Origin: Actibacterium naphthalenivorans
Lineage (GTDB): Bacteria > Pseudomonadota > Alphaproteobacteria > Rhodobacterales > Rhodobacteraceae
Direction of reading: 5' to 3'
Length of the DNA stretch: 64,000 nucleotides
Assembly: GCF_014196965.1 (NCBI RefSeq)
Contig: NZ_JACIEQ010000005.1
Location: forward strand, 62,001 to 126,000
Shown: piece by piece, positions 7,011-15,431 of the stretch
Numbering within the stretch: the first letter of the stretch is position 1
How the letters are laid out: the number at the start of each line of letters is the position of its first letter
Program-made: the position numbers and the translations under genes
Notes under the pieces: generated by a model
Database searches by the model: none
Told to the model about the DNA's origin: nothing
Seen by the model: only the letters and a program-made list of their open reading frames with translations

Positions 7011-9922
7011 GGTTCACCCTCCACGGTATCAAGTTCCAGCCGTACCCCGCGCCGCGCCAGCACGATGCCCGCCGGCGCGGCGGCGGCGGCCAGCGCGATC
7101 CCGGCGCTGCCCGGGCCCAGCGGCGCAATCCCCAGTAGCCGGCGCAGCGCCGGCACGAAGAACGGCAGCACCGCCATGCCCGCCGATGCCAGCAGCGCCC
7201 CGTCAAGCACCCGGTTTTCCAAGAGCCGGCCCGGCTGCAGCTTGCGGATATCGCTGCGCTGGCAGGTCAGCGTATAGAGCAACTGGCCCAGCGACAGTGA
7301 CAGGTAGGTCATGCTGCGGGTCTGCGGCCCCGGCCCAAAGCGCGCCAGCCCCGCGAAATGCGACACCAGCGCCGCCCCGGCGATAGTACCGCTGTCAAGC
7401 GTCATGCGGCGGAAATCATGCGGCGGCACGATCGGCTCGCCCACATTGCGCGGCGGCCGTTCCATCGCATCCGGATCCGGGTCGGCATAGGCCAGCCCGA
7501 GCCCCGGCAGCACATCGCTGACCAGATTGATCCACAGCAGTTCCATCGGGGTTTCCAGTTCGCCGGGGCCATGCGCGGCCTCGACGATACCGACGGCGAT
7601 CTCCGACATGTTGCTGGTGATCAGGAACTCCAGCGCCCGGCGGATGTTGCGGTAAACCCCCCGCCCCTGCGAGATCGCGTCGACCAGCGTCGCCAGCTCG
7701 TCGTCGCGGATCACCACATTGGCCACGTCGCGCGCCAGGTCGGTGCCGCTGGCACCCATGGCGATGCCCACATCGGCGGCTTTGAGCGCCGGGCCGTCGT
7801 TCACCCCGTCGCCGGTCATGGCCACCACGGCGCCCTCGGCCTGCAGGGCCTGAACGATGGCCAGTTTCTGATGCGCGCTGACCCGCGAAAACACATGGGT
7901 CTGCCGCGCCACCCCGCCCAGCAGCGCCGGGTCGAGCTCCAGTATCTCGGGCGCGTCGATGATCCGCAGCGGCCCGCCGTTCGCCAGGTTCAGCTCTTTG
8001 GCGATGGCACCCGCGGTGGCGGCCTGATCGCCGGTGATCATCACCGTGCCGATCCCCGCCCGGTGCATCGCGGCGATGAACTCCTTCGCGCCGGGGCGCA
8101 GCGGATCGACCATCGCCATCAGCCCCAGCCACGTCAGCCCGGCAACCTCGTCGCCGTCGGGTGGCCCGTCGCCGGCGGCGAACCCCAGCACCCGGGCGGG
8201 GCGCGCGGCCAGCGTGTCATTCTCGACCAGAAGCCGGGCGCGATCTTCCTCGGTCAATTCCCGCTTGCCACCCTCGGCCCAGATATGGCTGCACCGCTCC
8301 AGCACCGCTTCGGGGGCGCCCTTGACCATGGTCCGGGGTCCGTCTCCGGCATGCACCGTCGCCATCCAGGGGCGGCTCGGCGTGCGTTCGATCACCGCCT
8401 CGCGCGGGCGGGCGGCGCGCAACGAGGCGGCGTCCATGTCATTGGCCAGCACGAAATTCATCACCGCCCGCTCGGTCGCCGAAGAGCCCGTCGCCCCCTC
8501 CTCGCCGGGCTCGCAGTCGCTGTTCAGCGCGGCAACCTCCAGCAATTGCGCCATCGCCTGTGCCGGCGCTGGCTCTGCCGCCCCGAGCCCGGGCACCACA
8601 TCCACCACCTGCAACCGGTTGCGCGTCAGCGTGCCGGTCTTGTCCAGACAGATCGTCTGCAGCGCGCCCAGGCTTTCCACCGCGTCGATCCGGCGCACCA
8701 GAATGCCGTTACGCTCCATCCGCCGCAGGCCGCGCGACATCGTCGTCGTTGCCACGACGGGCAGTCCTTCGGGCACCGCCGCCACCGCCAGCGCCAACGC
8801 GTCTTTCAGGATCACCGACAGTGCCGTGCCGCGCATCCAGCCGATGCCGAAAAACACGCCGCAGGCCGCCAGCGACACCTTGACCAGCATGGTGCCCAGC
8901 CGGTCCAGCTCCGCCTCCACCGGGGCCTGCGGGCGCGACGCCGTCTGGCTGAGCAAGGCAATCCGCGCCGCCGAGGTTTCGCGCCCGGTGGCCACCACGA
9001 TCGCCCGCCCGTGCCCCTCGGCCACCAGCGTGCCGGCATGAATCATGGTCGGGCGCGCGCCGACGGGCGCATTGCGCTCGACCGTCGTATCGGCATGTTT
9101 GCCCACCGGCAGCGTCTCGCCCGTCAGGGCCGATTCATCGACCTTCAGCCGGTCCGCGGCGATGATCCGAGCATCCGCCGCGATCTGCGTGCCCGCGCGC
9201 GCGACATAGATATCGCCCCGCACCACCTCTGCCGCGCGCACCGTCACCTCGGCCCCGTCGCGCAGCACCACGACGCTTTCGCCCGAATTGTCCATCAGGC
9301 TGTGGATCGCCGCCTCGGCCTGCCCCTCGGTCACATAGCCGAACACCGCGTTCACCAGCACGACCGACAGCGTGGCCAGCGCATCGGCGATGCCCCCGGT
9401 CGCCAGCGAAACCACAGCCGACCCGGCCAGCATCGCCACCGGCAGGCTTTCGAACTGTTCGGCGAACAGCGAAACCTGCGACCTGGTCTCGCCCTCGGGC
9501 AGCAGGTTCGGCCCGTCGCGCTTCAACCGCTGCGCGGCGGCGGTGGCGCTCAGGCCCCGCGCCGCATCCGTTTCAAGCTGCCGCGCGATGTCGCCCGGCG
9601 TCAGGCTGTGCCAATGCGCGGTATCCGCCAGCTCTGCCGCGGGGCGCGGGGCGGCGGCGAGCGGCGCATCCTCGGCCTTGCGGGACAGCGCGTCGCGCAC
9701 GGCGGCGAACACCTCGTCGATGGGCAGATCCGGGCGCACCTGCAGAATGATGCTGCCAGAATTGTGGCGCACCTCGGCAGAGGCCACCCAGTGCTTTGCC
9801 CGGAGCGATGCCTGCACCCGCCGGGCGCGGTCGGGATCAAGCCGCAGGGCCGGGCATCTCAGGCGCAGCCGCCCCGACGCGGATCGGTGGGCCAGGGAAA
9901 TCATGGTTGTGGTCACGTTCAC
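6995..9922 (-). CDS. P-type cation-transporting ATPase with N-terminal HMA-like domain
   Basis: A 975-residue integral membrane pump. In order it has an HMA_2-like ferredoxin fold without cysteines (residues 15-80), a cation-ATPase N-terminal domain (100-170), an actuator domain with TGE (267-269), a membrane motif PEGLP (384-388), and the phosphorylation motif DKTGT with D427. The hinge MTGDGVNDGPALKAADVG follows, and about six C-terminal membrane segments. PEGLP rather than CPC points to the P2 group (Ca, Mg or Mn-like substrates) and away from Cu/Zn exporters, despite the HMA-like domain. It is the first gene of an operon with the MetK-like gene. An FNR-like box lies upstream. Confidence 0.88.
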   Translation of the reverse strand: MNVTTTMISLAHRSASGRLRLRCPALRLDPDRARRVQASLRAKHWVASAEVRHNSGSIILQVRPDLPIDEVFAAVRDALSRKAEDAPLAAAPRPAAELADTAHWHSLTPGDIARQLETDAARGLSATAAAQRLKRDGPNLLPEGETRSQVSLFAEQFESLPVAMLAGSAVVSLATGGIADALATLSVVLVNAVFGYVTEGQAEAAIHSLMDNSGESVVVLRDGAEVTVRAAEVVRGDIYVARAGTQIAADARIIAADRLKVDESALTGETLPVGKHADTTVERNAPVGARPTMIHAGTLVAEGHGRAIVVATGRETSAARIALLSQTASRPQAPVEAELDRLGTMLVKVSLAACGVFFGIGWMRGTALSVILKDALALAVAAVPEGLPVVATTTMSRGLRRMERNGILVRRIDAVESLGALQTICLDKTGTLTRNRLQVVDVVPGLGAAEPAPAQAMAQLLEVAALNSDCEPGEEGATGSSATERAVMNFVLANDMDAASLRAARPREAVIERTPSRPWMATVHAGDGPRTMVKGAPEAVLERCSHIWAEGGKRELTEEDRARLLVENDTLAARPARVLGFAAGDGPPDGDEVAGLTWLGLMAMVDPLRPGAKEFIAAMHRAGIGTVMITGDQAATAGAIAKELNLANGGPLRIIDAPEILELDPALLGGVARQTHVFSRVSAHQKLAIVQALQAEGAVVAMTGDGVNDGPALKAADVGIAMGASGTDLARDVANVVIRDDELATLVDAISQGRGVYRNIRRALEFLITSNMSEIAVGIVEAAHGPGELETPMELLWINLVSDVLPGLGLAYADPDPDAMERPPRNVGEPIVPPHDFRRMTLDSGTIAGAALVSHFAGLARFGPGPQTRSMTYLSLSLGQLLYTLTCQRSDIRKLQPGRLLENRVLDGALLASAGMAVLPFFVPALRRLLGIAPLGPGSAGIALAAAAAPAGIVLARRGVRLELDTVEGEPCEIS

Positions 9923-9980
9923 CGAGTCAGGATCATGGCTATGTTCCTCTTTTCAATAGCATGATCATCGCCGCCGGTCT

Positions 9981-9994
9981 TTGATCATCCTCAA
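9981..9994. promoter_or_regulatory. FNR-like box between the ATPase and kinase genes
   Basis: TTGAT-CATC-CTCAA matches the FNR/FnrL consensus TTGAT-N4-ATCAA at 9 of 10 positions. It lies 59 bases upstream of the ATPase start and 140 upstream of the divergent kinase, so it could control either. No clear -10/-35 pair was identified beside it. Confidence 0.4.
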
Positions 9995-10133
9995 ATGCGC
10001 GGGCGCGGGAAATTTTCGCCGCGTGGCTGAGATGATTTGCAGCACGGGCGCTGTCGGGGGTTGGTTGCCGCCGCGTTTCCGCCCACACTCGGCAGACACC
10101 ACCCGCGACGCGAAGCGATACCGAGGCCCGCCG

Positions 10134-11678
10134 ATGATTGTCGAAGACCAGACCGCGACCATCGAATTTCTGAAAGACCCGGCCACACATGGCTGCGCCG
10201 GGCCGGTCGAGGTGATCGAAACCCATATCTCCATGGTCTTTCTTGCGGACGACCGGGCCTACAAACTCAAACGCGCGGTCCGTCTGCCCTATGCCGATTT
10301 CTCCACCCCCACGATCCGCGCCGCCACCTGCGAGTCAGAGGTCGCGCTGAACGCGCCGACCGCGCCGGGCCTCTACCTTGGCACCCGGCGCATCACGCGC
10401 GGCGATGACGGGTGCCTGAGTTTTGATGGCGACGGCCCGCTGGCCGATGCGGTGGTGGCGATGGTCCGGTTCGAACAATCGGATCTGTTCGATCAGATGG
10501 CCATGGCCGGCACGCTGACGCCCGCCCTGATGACCGGCCTGTCGCACACGATCGCGGCGTTCCACCGGGGGTTGCCGCCCGTCCACACTGGCGGCGGAGC
10601 CGCCAATATGGAAGGTGTGCTGAACATCAACGCCGCCGGTTTCGCCACCAGCCATGTGTTTTCCGAAGACGCCGTGAAACGCTTCGATGCCACCTTCCGG
10701 GATGCGCTGGCCCGCCACGCCGAAACGCTCGACCGGCGCGAGCGTGCGGGGATGATCCGTCGCTGCCACGGCGATCTGCACCTGCGCAACATCTGCATGT
10801 TCCAGGGCCAGCCGCGCCTGTTCGACTGTATCGACTTCAACGATCAGATCGCCACCATCGACGTTCTTTACGACCTTGCGTTCCTGCTGATGGACCTGTG
10901 GCACCGGGGGCACCCGGAACTCGCCAGCCTCGTCGCCAATCGCTATTTCGACGAGATCGGTCAGGATGACGGGTTCGAGCTGTTGCCGTTCTTCATGGCG
11001 GTGCGCGCGGCGGTGCGGGCGCATGTTACCGCGACCCTGTCGGAGGATCTGGCCGAAGGCGCCGAAGAGGCGGCGGCCTCGGCGCGGCGGTATTTCGATC
11101 TTGCCCTGTCACTGCTCGCCCCCTGCGCGCCGGGGCTGGTCGCCATCGGCGGGCTCAGCGGCAGCGGCAAATCCACCGTGGCCGAGGCGCTCGCCCCGCG
11201 GCTGGGCCGCCCGCCCGGCGCGCGCATCGTGGAAAGCGACCGCACCCGCAAGGCCCTGTTCGGCGCCCGGCCGGAAGAGCGGCTACCATGCGAGGCCTAT
11301 GAACCGGCGGTGTCGGACAGGGTCTATCACCGGATTACGGCCCGCGCCCTGGCCCTGACAGGCGCGGGCGGCGCGGTGATCGTGGATGCGGTGTTTGACC
11401 GGCCCGACAGGCGTGGCGCGCTCGACGCCGCGGCCTGCGCCGCAGGTGTGCCGCTGACCGGCATCTGGCTGCATTCGGATGCCGCGACCCTGCGCAGCCG
11501 TGTCGCCGCCCGCCTCGCCGGCGTGTCCGACGCCACGCCCGAGGTGCTGGAGGCGCAGCTCAAGCGCGACATCGGGGCCGTGACCTGGGCCCGGATCGAC
11601 GCCAGCCGGCCGGTCGCGGCTACGGTTGCGGCGATCCTTGCGCTGCGGCGTGAAACCGCCGCGCCCGCCCCCGGATAA
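10134..11678 (+). CDS. Fused aminoglycoside phosphotransferase-like kinase and P-loop ATPase
   Basis: A 514-residue fusion. The N-terminal half has an APH-type kinase fold with the catalytic loop RRCHGDLHLRNI (212-219) and the metal-binding DFND (234-237). The C-terminal third has a Walker A motif GGLSGSGKST (339-348) and resembles the AAA_33/gluconate kinase group. This two-domain arrangement is known in Proteobacteria and is usually found near universal stress or low-oxygen genes; the substrate is unknown and a real antibiotic-resistance role is unlikely. The start at 10134 follows ACCGAGGCC; the longer open frame would run into the FNR-like box. It is divergent from the P-type ATPase. Confidence 0.8.
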   Translation: MIVEDQTATIEFLKDPATHGCAGPVEVIETHISMVFLADDRAYKLKRAVRLPYADFSTPTIRAATCESEVALNAPTAPGLYLGTRRITRGDDGCLSFDGDGPLADAVVAMVRFEQSDLFDQMAMAGTLTPALMTGLSHTIAAFHRGLPPVHTGGGAANMEGVLNINAAGFATSHVFSEDAVKRFDATFRDALARHAETLDRRERAGMIRRCHGDLHLRNICMFQGQPRLFDCIDFNDQIATIDVLYDLAFLLMDLWHRGHPELASLVANRYFDEIGQDDGFELLPFFMAVRAAVRAHVTATLSEDLAEGAEEAAASARRYFDLALSLLAPCAPGLVAIGGLSGSGKSTVAEALAPRLGRPPGARIVESDRTRKALFGARPEERLPCEAYEPAVSDRVYHRITARALALTGAGGAVIVDAVFDRPDRRGALDAAACAAGVPLTGIWLHSDAATLRSRVAARLAGVSDATPEVLEAQLKRDIGAVTWARIDASRPVAATVAAILALRRETAAPAPG

Positions 11679-11788
11679 CACCGCGCGCGTCCCGCGCGGA
11701 ACTTTCTGCAACGGCGCGTCGGAGCAGGGTTTTTCCGCCCCCCGATCCCGCCTATACTGCCTTGAAAAGGCGACAGGCAGGTTCGGGC

Positions 11789-12793
11789 ATGGCCGCAAAA
11801 GGCAAAGACCGCCAGAAATTCAACATTCTGATCGTGGGCCAGAACGGGCGCCTGCAATATGAAGCGGTGCTGTTTGCCGCCTCGCTGCGCCAGTCCGACC
11901 CGGGCTTTGACGGGCGGTTGATCGTGGCCGAACCGCAACCCGGCGAAAAATGGGCCCGCGATCCGCGCATCGGCAACCCCGAGGTGCGCGCGTTGCTGAA
12001 ACAGTTCGGCGCCGAGATCGTACCCTTCGAAAGCCGGGCCTTCGGCAGCGCCTATCCCCATGGCAACAAGATCGAGGGGCTGTCCGCCCTGCCCGAAGGC
12101 GAGCCCTTCGTGTTTTTTGACACCGACACGCTGATCACCGGCAAGCTCTCCGAGGTGCCGTTCGATTTCGATCGCCCCGCCGCGTCGATGCGGCGCGAGG
12201 GAAGCTGGCCCGAGATCGAGCTTTACGGCCCCGGCTACGGCGAGATCTGGAAATCGCTCTATGACAGGTTCGGGCTGGCGTATCAGGCGACGCTGGACCT
12301 GTCGCAGCCTGATGAGTACTGGCAGCGCTATCTCTATTTCAACGCGGGCTGGTTCTTCTACCGCTGTCCCCGCGCGTTCGGCGAACGGTTCCTTTCCTAC
12401 GCCACCGGGATTCGCGACGATCCGCCAGGCCCGCTGGTGTGCCAGTCGCTCGACCCCTGGCTGGATCAGGTGGCGCTGCCGCTGGCCATTCATTCCCTTG
12501 ACGGCGGGCGTCCGGGGCCGGAACTGGCCGGGCTGGACGGCAAGGTAAGCTGCCACTGGCGCGTCCTGTCGCTGCTTTATGCGCGCGAGGATGATCATGT
12601 GGTTGACGTGCTGGAGGCCGTCACCGCGCCCAACAAGATCAAGAAGGTGATCAAGGAATACGAGCCCTTCAAGCGGATGATCTATCAGGGCAAGGGGCGC
12701 AAGGTGCGCGCCATGTTCGACCGCGCGGATCTGCCGCCACGCGAACAGATGTTGCGCAACCAGATCAAGAAGGCCAACCTGTGGATGCGCTGA
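11789..12793 (+). CDS. Putative GT-A fold glycosyltransferase-like protein
   Basis: A 334-residue protein not recognised to a named family. It opens with a Rossmann-like strand (KFNILIVGQNGRLQYEAVLF) and has a DxD motif, FFDTDTL (D111, D113), which in GT-A glycosyltransferases binds the sugar nucleotide and metal. The rest (LYFNAGWFFYRCP, LDPWLDQVALPLAI) resembles sugar-transferase catalytic cores. The C-terminus is lysine-rich. The start is the ATG at 11789; the frame extends 9 codons further only through a TTG. It follows the kinase gene by 110 bases on the same strand. Acceptor and donor cannot be inferred. Confidence 0.55.
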   Translation: MAAKGKDRQKFNILIVGQNGRLQYEAVLFAASLRQSDPGFDGRLIVAEPQPGEKWARDPRIGNPEVRALLKQFGAEIVPFESRAFGSAYPHGNKIEGLSALPEGEPFVFFDTDTLITGKLSEVPFDFDRPAASMRREGSWPEIELYGPGYGEIWKSLYDRFGLAYQATLDLSQPDEYWQRYLYFNAGWFFYRCPRAFGERFLSYATGIRDDPPGPLVCQSLDPWLDQVALPLAIHSLDGGRPGPELAGLDGKVSCHWRVLSLLYAREDDHVVDVLEAVTAPNKIKKVIKEYEPFKRMIYQGKGRKVRAMFDRADLPPREQMLRNQIKKANLWMR

Positions 12794-12887
12794 TTTGCCT
12801 TGAGGGCAAACCACGCCGCCCGGCTTAGGTGTTGGTTCAGCCCTTCACGCGATGCCTGAATCTCGCCTGCCGAAGTTGGAAACCCAG

Positions 12888-13193
12888 ATGAATACTCTCA
12901 CGAAACTCATCCTCGGGCTTTCGCTGGCGTCATTTCTGCCCGGCTGCGACGTGGACGACAATCGACCGCGCCACCGGACCGTCGTGGCGCTGAAGCCGGC
13001 CACGGTCATGATCGACAACCAGAGCTATGTTGTCCGGCGCAGCCATGTCACCTATGTCGATGGCGACCCGGGCGAGGTCTGGGCGATTGTCATCGGCGGA
13101 CGGCCCTGCACCTGCGCCGCGCCCACACCGGCGGGCTGCCGCGAAACGCTGCGATACCGGCAAAGCCGCGGGCCGGGGCCCGGCCCCGCCTGA
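12888..13193 (+). CDS. Small putative lipoprotein
   Basis: A 101-residue protein with a lipoprotein-type signal: MNTLTKLILGLSLASFLPGC, Cys at residue 20. The lipobox LPGC is unusual in having Pro at -2. The mature part is short, rich in basic residues and Pro/Gly, with a second Cys cluster (RPCTCAAPTPAGCRETL). No domain is recognised. The ATG at 12888 is chosen because it starts the signal peptide; the upstream in-frame ATG at 12852 would put charged residues before it. It lies 94 bases after the glycosyltransferase-like gene. Confidence 0.5.
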   Translation: MNTLTKLILGLSLASFLPGCDVDDNRPRHRTVVALKPATVMIDNQSYVVRRSHVTYVDGDPGEVWAIVIGGRPCTCAAPTPAGCRETLRYRQSRGPGPGPA

Positions 13194-13294
13194 ACAAACG
13201 CCCCGGAACCACAGGGGCGCAGCCATCGAGGCGTGTTGTTTCGCCCCGGACGATCGCCTAGGCTCCGCGCCGATGTAGTTTCAGGGAGGATGAC

Positions 13295-14587
13295 ATGTCA
13301 GACAGCCCCAGCCTCGGCTTTGACACGCTGCAAATCCACGCGGGTGCCCAGCCGGACCCGGCGACAGGTGCGCGGCAGACGCCGATCTATCAGACAACGG
13401 CTTATGCGTTCCGCGATGCCGATCACGCCGCCGCGCTGTTCAACCTCGAGGAGGTGGGATACATCTATTCCCGCCTGACAAACCCGACCGTCGCCGTGCT
13501 GCAGGAGCGTATCGCCACGCTGGAAGGCGGCGCCGGCGCGGTCTGCTGTTCGTCGGGCCATGCGGCACAGATCATGGCGCTGTTCCCGCTGATGGGGCCG
13601 GGCCGCAATGTTGTCGCCTCGACCCGGCTCTACGGCGGCACGATCACCCAGTTCAGCCAGACCATCAAACGCTTTGGCTGGTCGGCGAAATTCGTGGATT
13701 TCGACGATCCCGAGGCGGTAAAGGCCGCCATCGACGAAGACACCCGCGCGGTGTTCTGCGAATCCATCGCCAACCCCGGCGGCTATATCACCGATCTGGA
13801 TGCGATCTCGGCCGTCACGGATGCGGCGGGCCTGCCGCTGATCGTCGACAACACCCTGGCCACGCCCTATCTGTGCCGCCCGTTCGATCATGGCGCGACG
13901 CTGGTGGTGCATTCGGCCACGAAATACCTGACGGGCAACGGCACGGTCACCGGCGGCTGCGTGGTGGATTCGGGGAAATTCGACTGGTCGGCCTCGGACA
14001 GGTTCCCGTCGCTCTCGGCCCCGGAGCCCGCCTATCACGGGCTGAAGTTCCATGAGGCGCTCGGCCCCATGGCCTTCACCTTTCATTCCATCGCCATCGG
14101 GCTGCGCGATCTGGGGATGACGATGAACCCGCAGGGCGCGCATTACACGCTGATGGGGATCGAAACGCTCAGCCTGCGGATGCAGCGCCATGTGGAAAAC
14201 GCGGTGAAGGTCGCGAGCTGGCTGGAGGCCGACCCGCGGGTCGAATTCGTGACCTATGCCGGCCTGCCCTCCAGCCCCTACCACGACCGCGTCAAAAGCA
14301 TCTGCCCCAAGGGCGCCGGCGGGCTGTTCACCTTTGCCGTGAAAGGCGGCTATGACGCCTGTGTCAAACTGGTGGACGCGGTAGAGCTGTTCAGCCATGT
14401 GGCCAATCTGGGCGACACCCGGTCACTGATCATCCACTCGGCCTCGACAACGCACCGGCAACTGACCCCCGAACAGCAGACGGCGGCCGGCGCCGCGCCC
14501 AACCTGGTGCGCCTGTCGATCGGGATCGAGGATGCGCATGACCTGATCGCCGATCTGGATCAGGCGCTGGCCAGGGCCACCGCCTAG
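13295..14587 (+). CDS. metY: O-acetylhomoserine aminocarboxypropyltransferase (sulfhydrylase)
   Basis: A 430-residue Cys/Met metabolism PLP enzyme. It condenses O-acetylhomoserine with sulfide to give homocysteine. The PLP-binding lysine is K210 in VVHSATKYLTGNG and the pyridine-nitrogen Asp is D185 (IVDNTLATPY). The N-terminal TLQIHAGAQPD and IYQTTAYAF are typical of the MetY branch. Length is normal. The start follows CAGGGAGGATGAC, a strong ribosome site. I saw no SAM-II or other SAM riboswitch in the 101 bases upstream. The gene ends overlapping the SIMPL gene by 4 bases, tail to tail. Confidence 0.9.
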   Translation: MSDSPSLGFDTLQIHAGAQPDPATGARQTPIYQTTAYAFRDADHAAALFNLEEVGYIYSRLTNPTVAVLQERIATLEGGAGAVCCSSGHAAQIMALFPLMGPGRNVVASTRLYGGTITQFSQTIKRFGWSAKFVDFDDPEAVKAAIDEDTRAVFCESIANPGGYITDLDAISAVTDAAGLPLIVDNTLATPYLCRPFDHGATLVVHSATKYLTGNGTVTGGCVVDSGKFDWSASDRFPSLSAPEPAYHGLKFHEALGPMAFTFHSIAIGLRDLGMTMNPQGAHYTLMGIETLSLRMQRHVENAVKVASWLEADPRVEFVTYAGLPSSPYHDRVKSICPKGAGGLFTFAVKGGYDACVKLVDAVELFSHVANLGDTRSLIIHSASTTHRQLTPEQQTAAGAAPNLVRLSIGIEDAHDLIADLDQALARATA

Positions 14588-15273
14588 CCGCCGATATCGA
14601 ACACCATCGTGACCGCGGCCGAGACCGAAACCTCGCCCGCGGCCACGGGAACGGCATCGGCCATGCGCGCCGCCTCCATCATCATCGGTGCGGGGCGGGC
14701 GCCGCCGGCCTCGCTCAGCGAAAGGACAGGGCCAAGCGTCAGCCCGGCCGCTTCGGCATAGAGCCGCGCCTTGCGCATCGCCTCGGCCACGGCGGCGCGG
14801 CGGGCTTCGTCCTGTGCCGGGCCGGGGTTCTGCAGCCCGAAGGACAGGCCGCCGAACTCGTTCGCGCCCAGCCCCAGAACCGTATCCAGCACCCCGCCCA
14901 GCCGATCGAGATCGCGCACCCGCACCATGACGGTGTTCGAGGCGACGAACCCGTCGATCTTGGGCCCCGCACCGGGTGTCGAGGACCGGTTGGCCCAGTT
15001 CGGATTCAGCCGCAGCGCGCGGGTCTGCAGATCGCGCTCGGCGATGCCGGCCGCCGCCAGCGCGGCCAGAATCTCCGCCGTTTTCACAGAAGTGTCATCC
15101 ATCGCATCGGCGGCCGAGCGGGCCAGGCTGGTCACCCCCACGGTGATCACCGCCATATCGGGCGCCGCCGCCACCTCCGCCTCGCCGGTCACGGTCAGGG
15201 TGGCGGCGGCGTCTTGCGCCCGACCTGTGGTCGCCAGCGCCAGCGCCAGCATCAGAACCGTAAAAAACCGCAT
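14584..15273 (-). CDS. SIMPL (DUF541) domain periplasmic protein
   Basis: A 229-residue protein with an N-terminal signal peptide (MRFFTVLMLALALATTGRAQ). The mature part has the SIMPL pattern: TLTVTGEAEVAAAPDMAVIT at the start, LQTRALRLNPNW, then GFVASNTVMVRVRDLDRLGG and a final hydrophobic strand. Relatives (E. coli YggE) are periplasmic and linked to oxidative stress, but their biochemical role is not settled. The start is set by the signal peptide, with GGAGGACGAC upstream; the open frame extends 17 codons further without reason. Confidence 0.85.
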   Translation of the reverse strand: MRFFTVLMLALALATTGRAQDAAATLTVTGEAEVAAAPDMAVITVGVTSLARSAADAMDDTSVKTAEILAALAAAGIAERDLQTRALRLNPNWANRSSTPGAGPKIDGFVASNTVMVRVRDLDRLGGVLDTVLGLGANEFGGLSFGLQNPGPAQDEARRAAVAEAMRKARLYAEAAGLTLGPVLSLSEAGGARPAPMMMEAARMADAVPVAAGEVSVSAAVTMVFDIGG

Positions 15274-15431
15274 GTCGTCCTCCTCTTTGCCGCGAAGGTC
15301 TCGCATGAATGCGCCGACAGGCAAGCGCTTCGTTCAGATTGCTTCTCGCTCTCGGCGAATTCCTGCTATAGTCAGGCCATGGTGGCGCACCCGGCCTGCC
15401 GCTCTTCCTCCGGCTGGTATAGACCAACAAG

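Noticed and set aside
9943-9947. GTTCC as a minus-strand EcfG -35 for the ATPase
   Set aside because: No CGTT or close variant lies 16-17 bases away, and the -10 would fall inside the start codon region.
7358-9964. An 868-codon open frame on the plus strand
   Set aside because: It lies opposite the P-type ATPase, whose protein has all family motifs; the plus-strand protein is Arg/His/Gln-rich without recognisable domains, typical of an antisense shadow in GC-rich DNA.
13194-13294. SAM-II type riboswitch upstream of the sulfhydrylase gene
   Set aside because: The region was inspected for the expected pseudoknot sequence and none was found.
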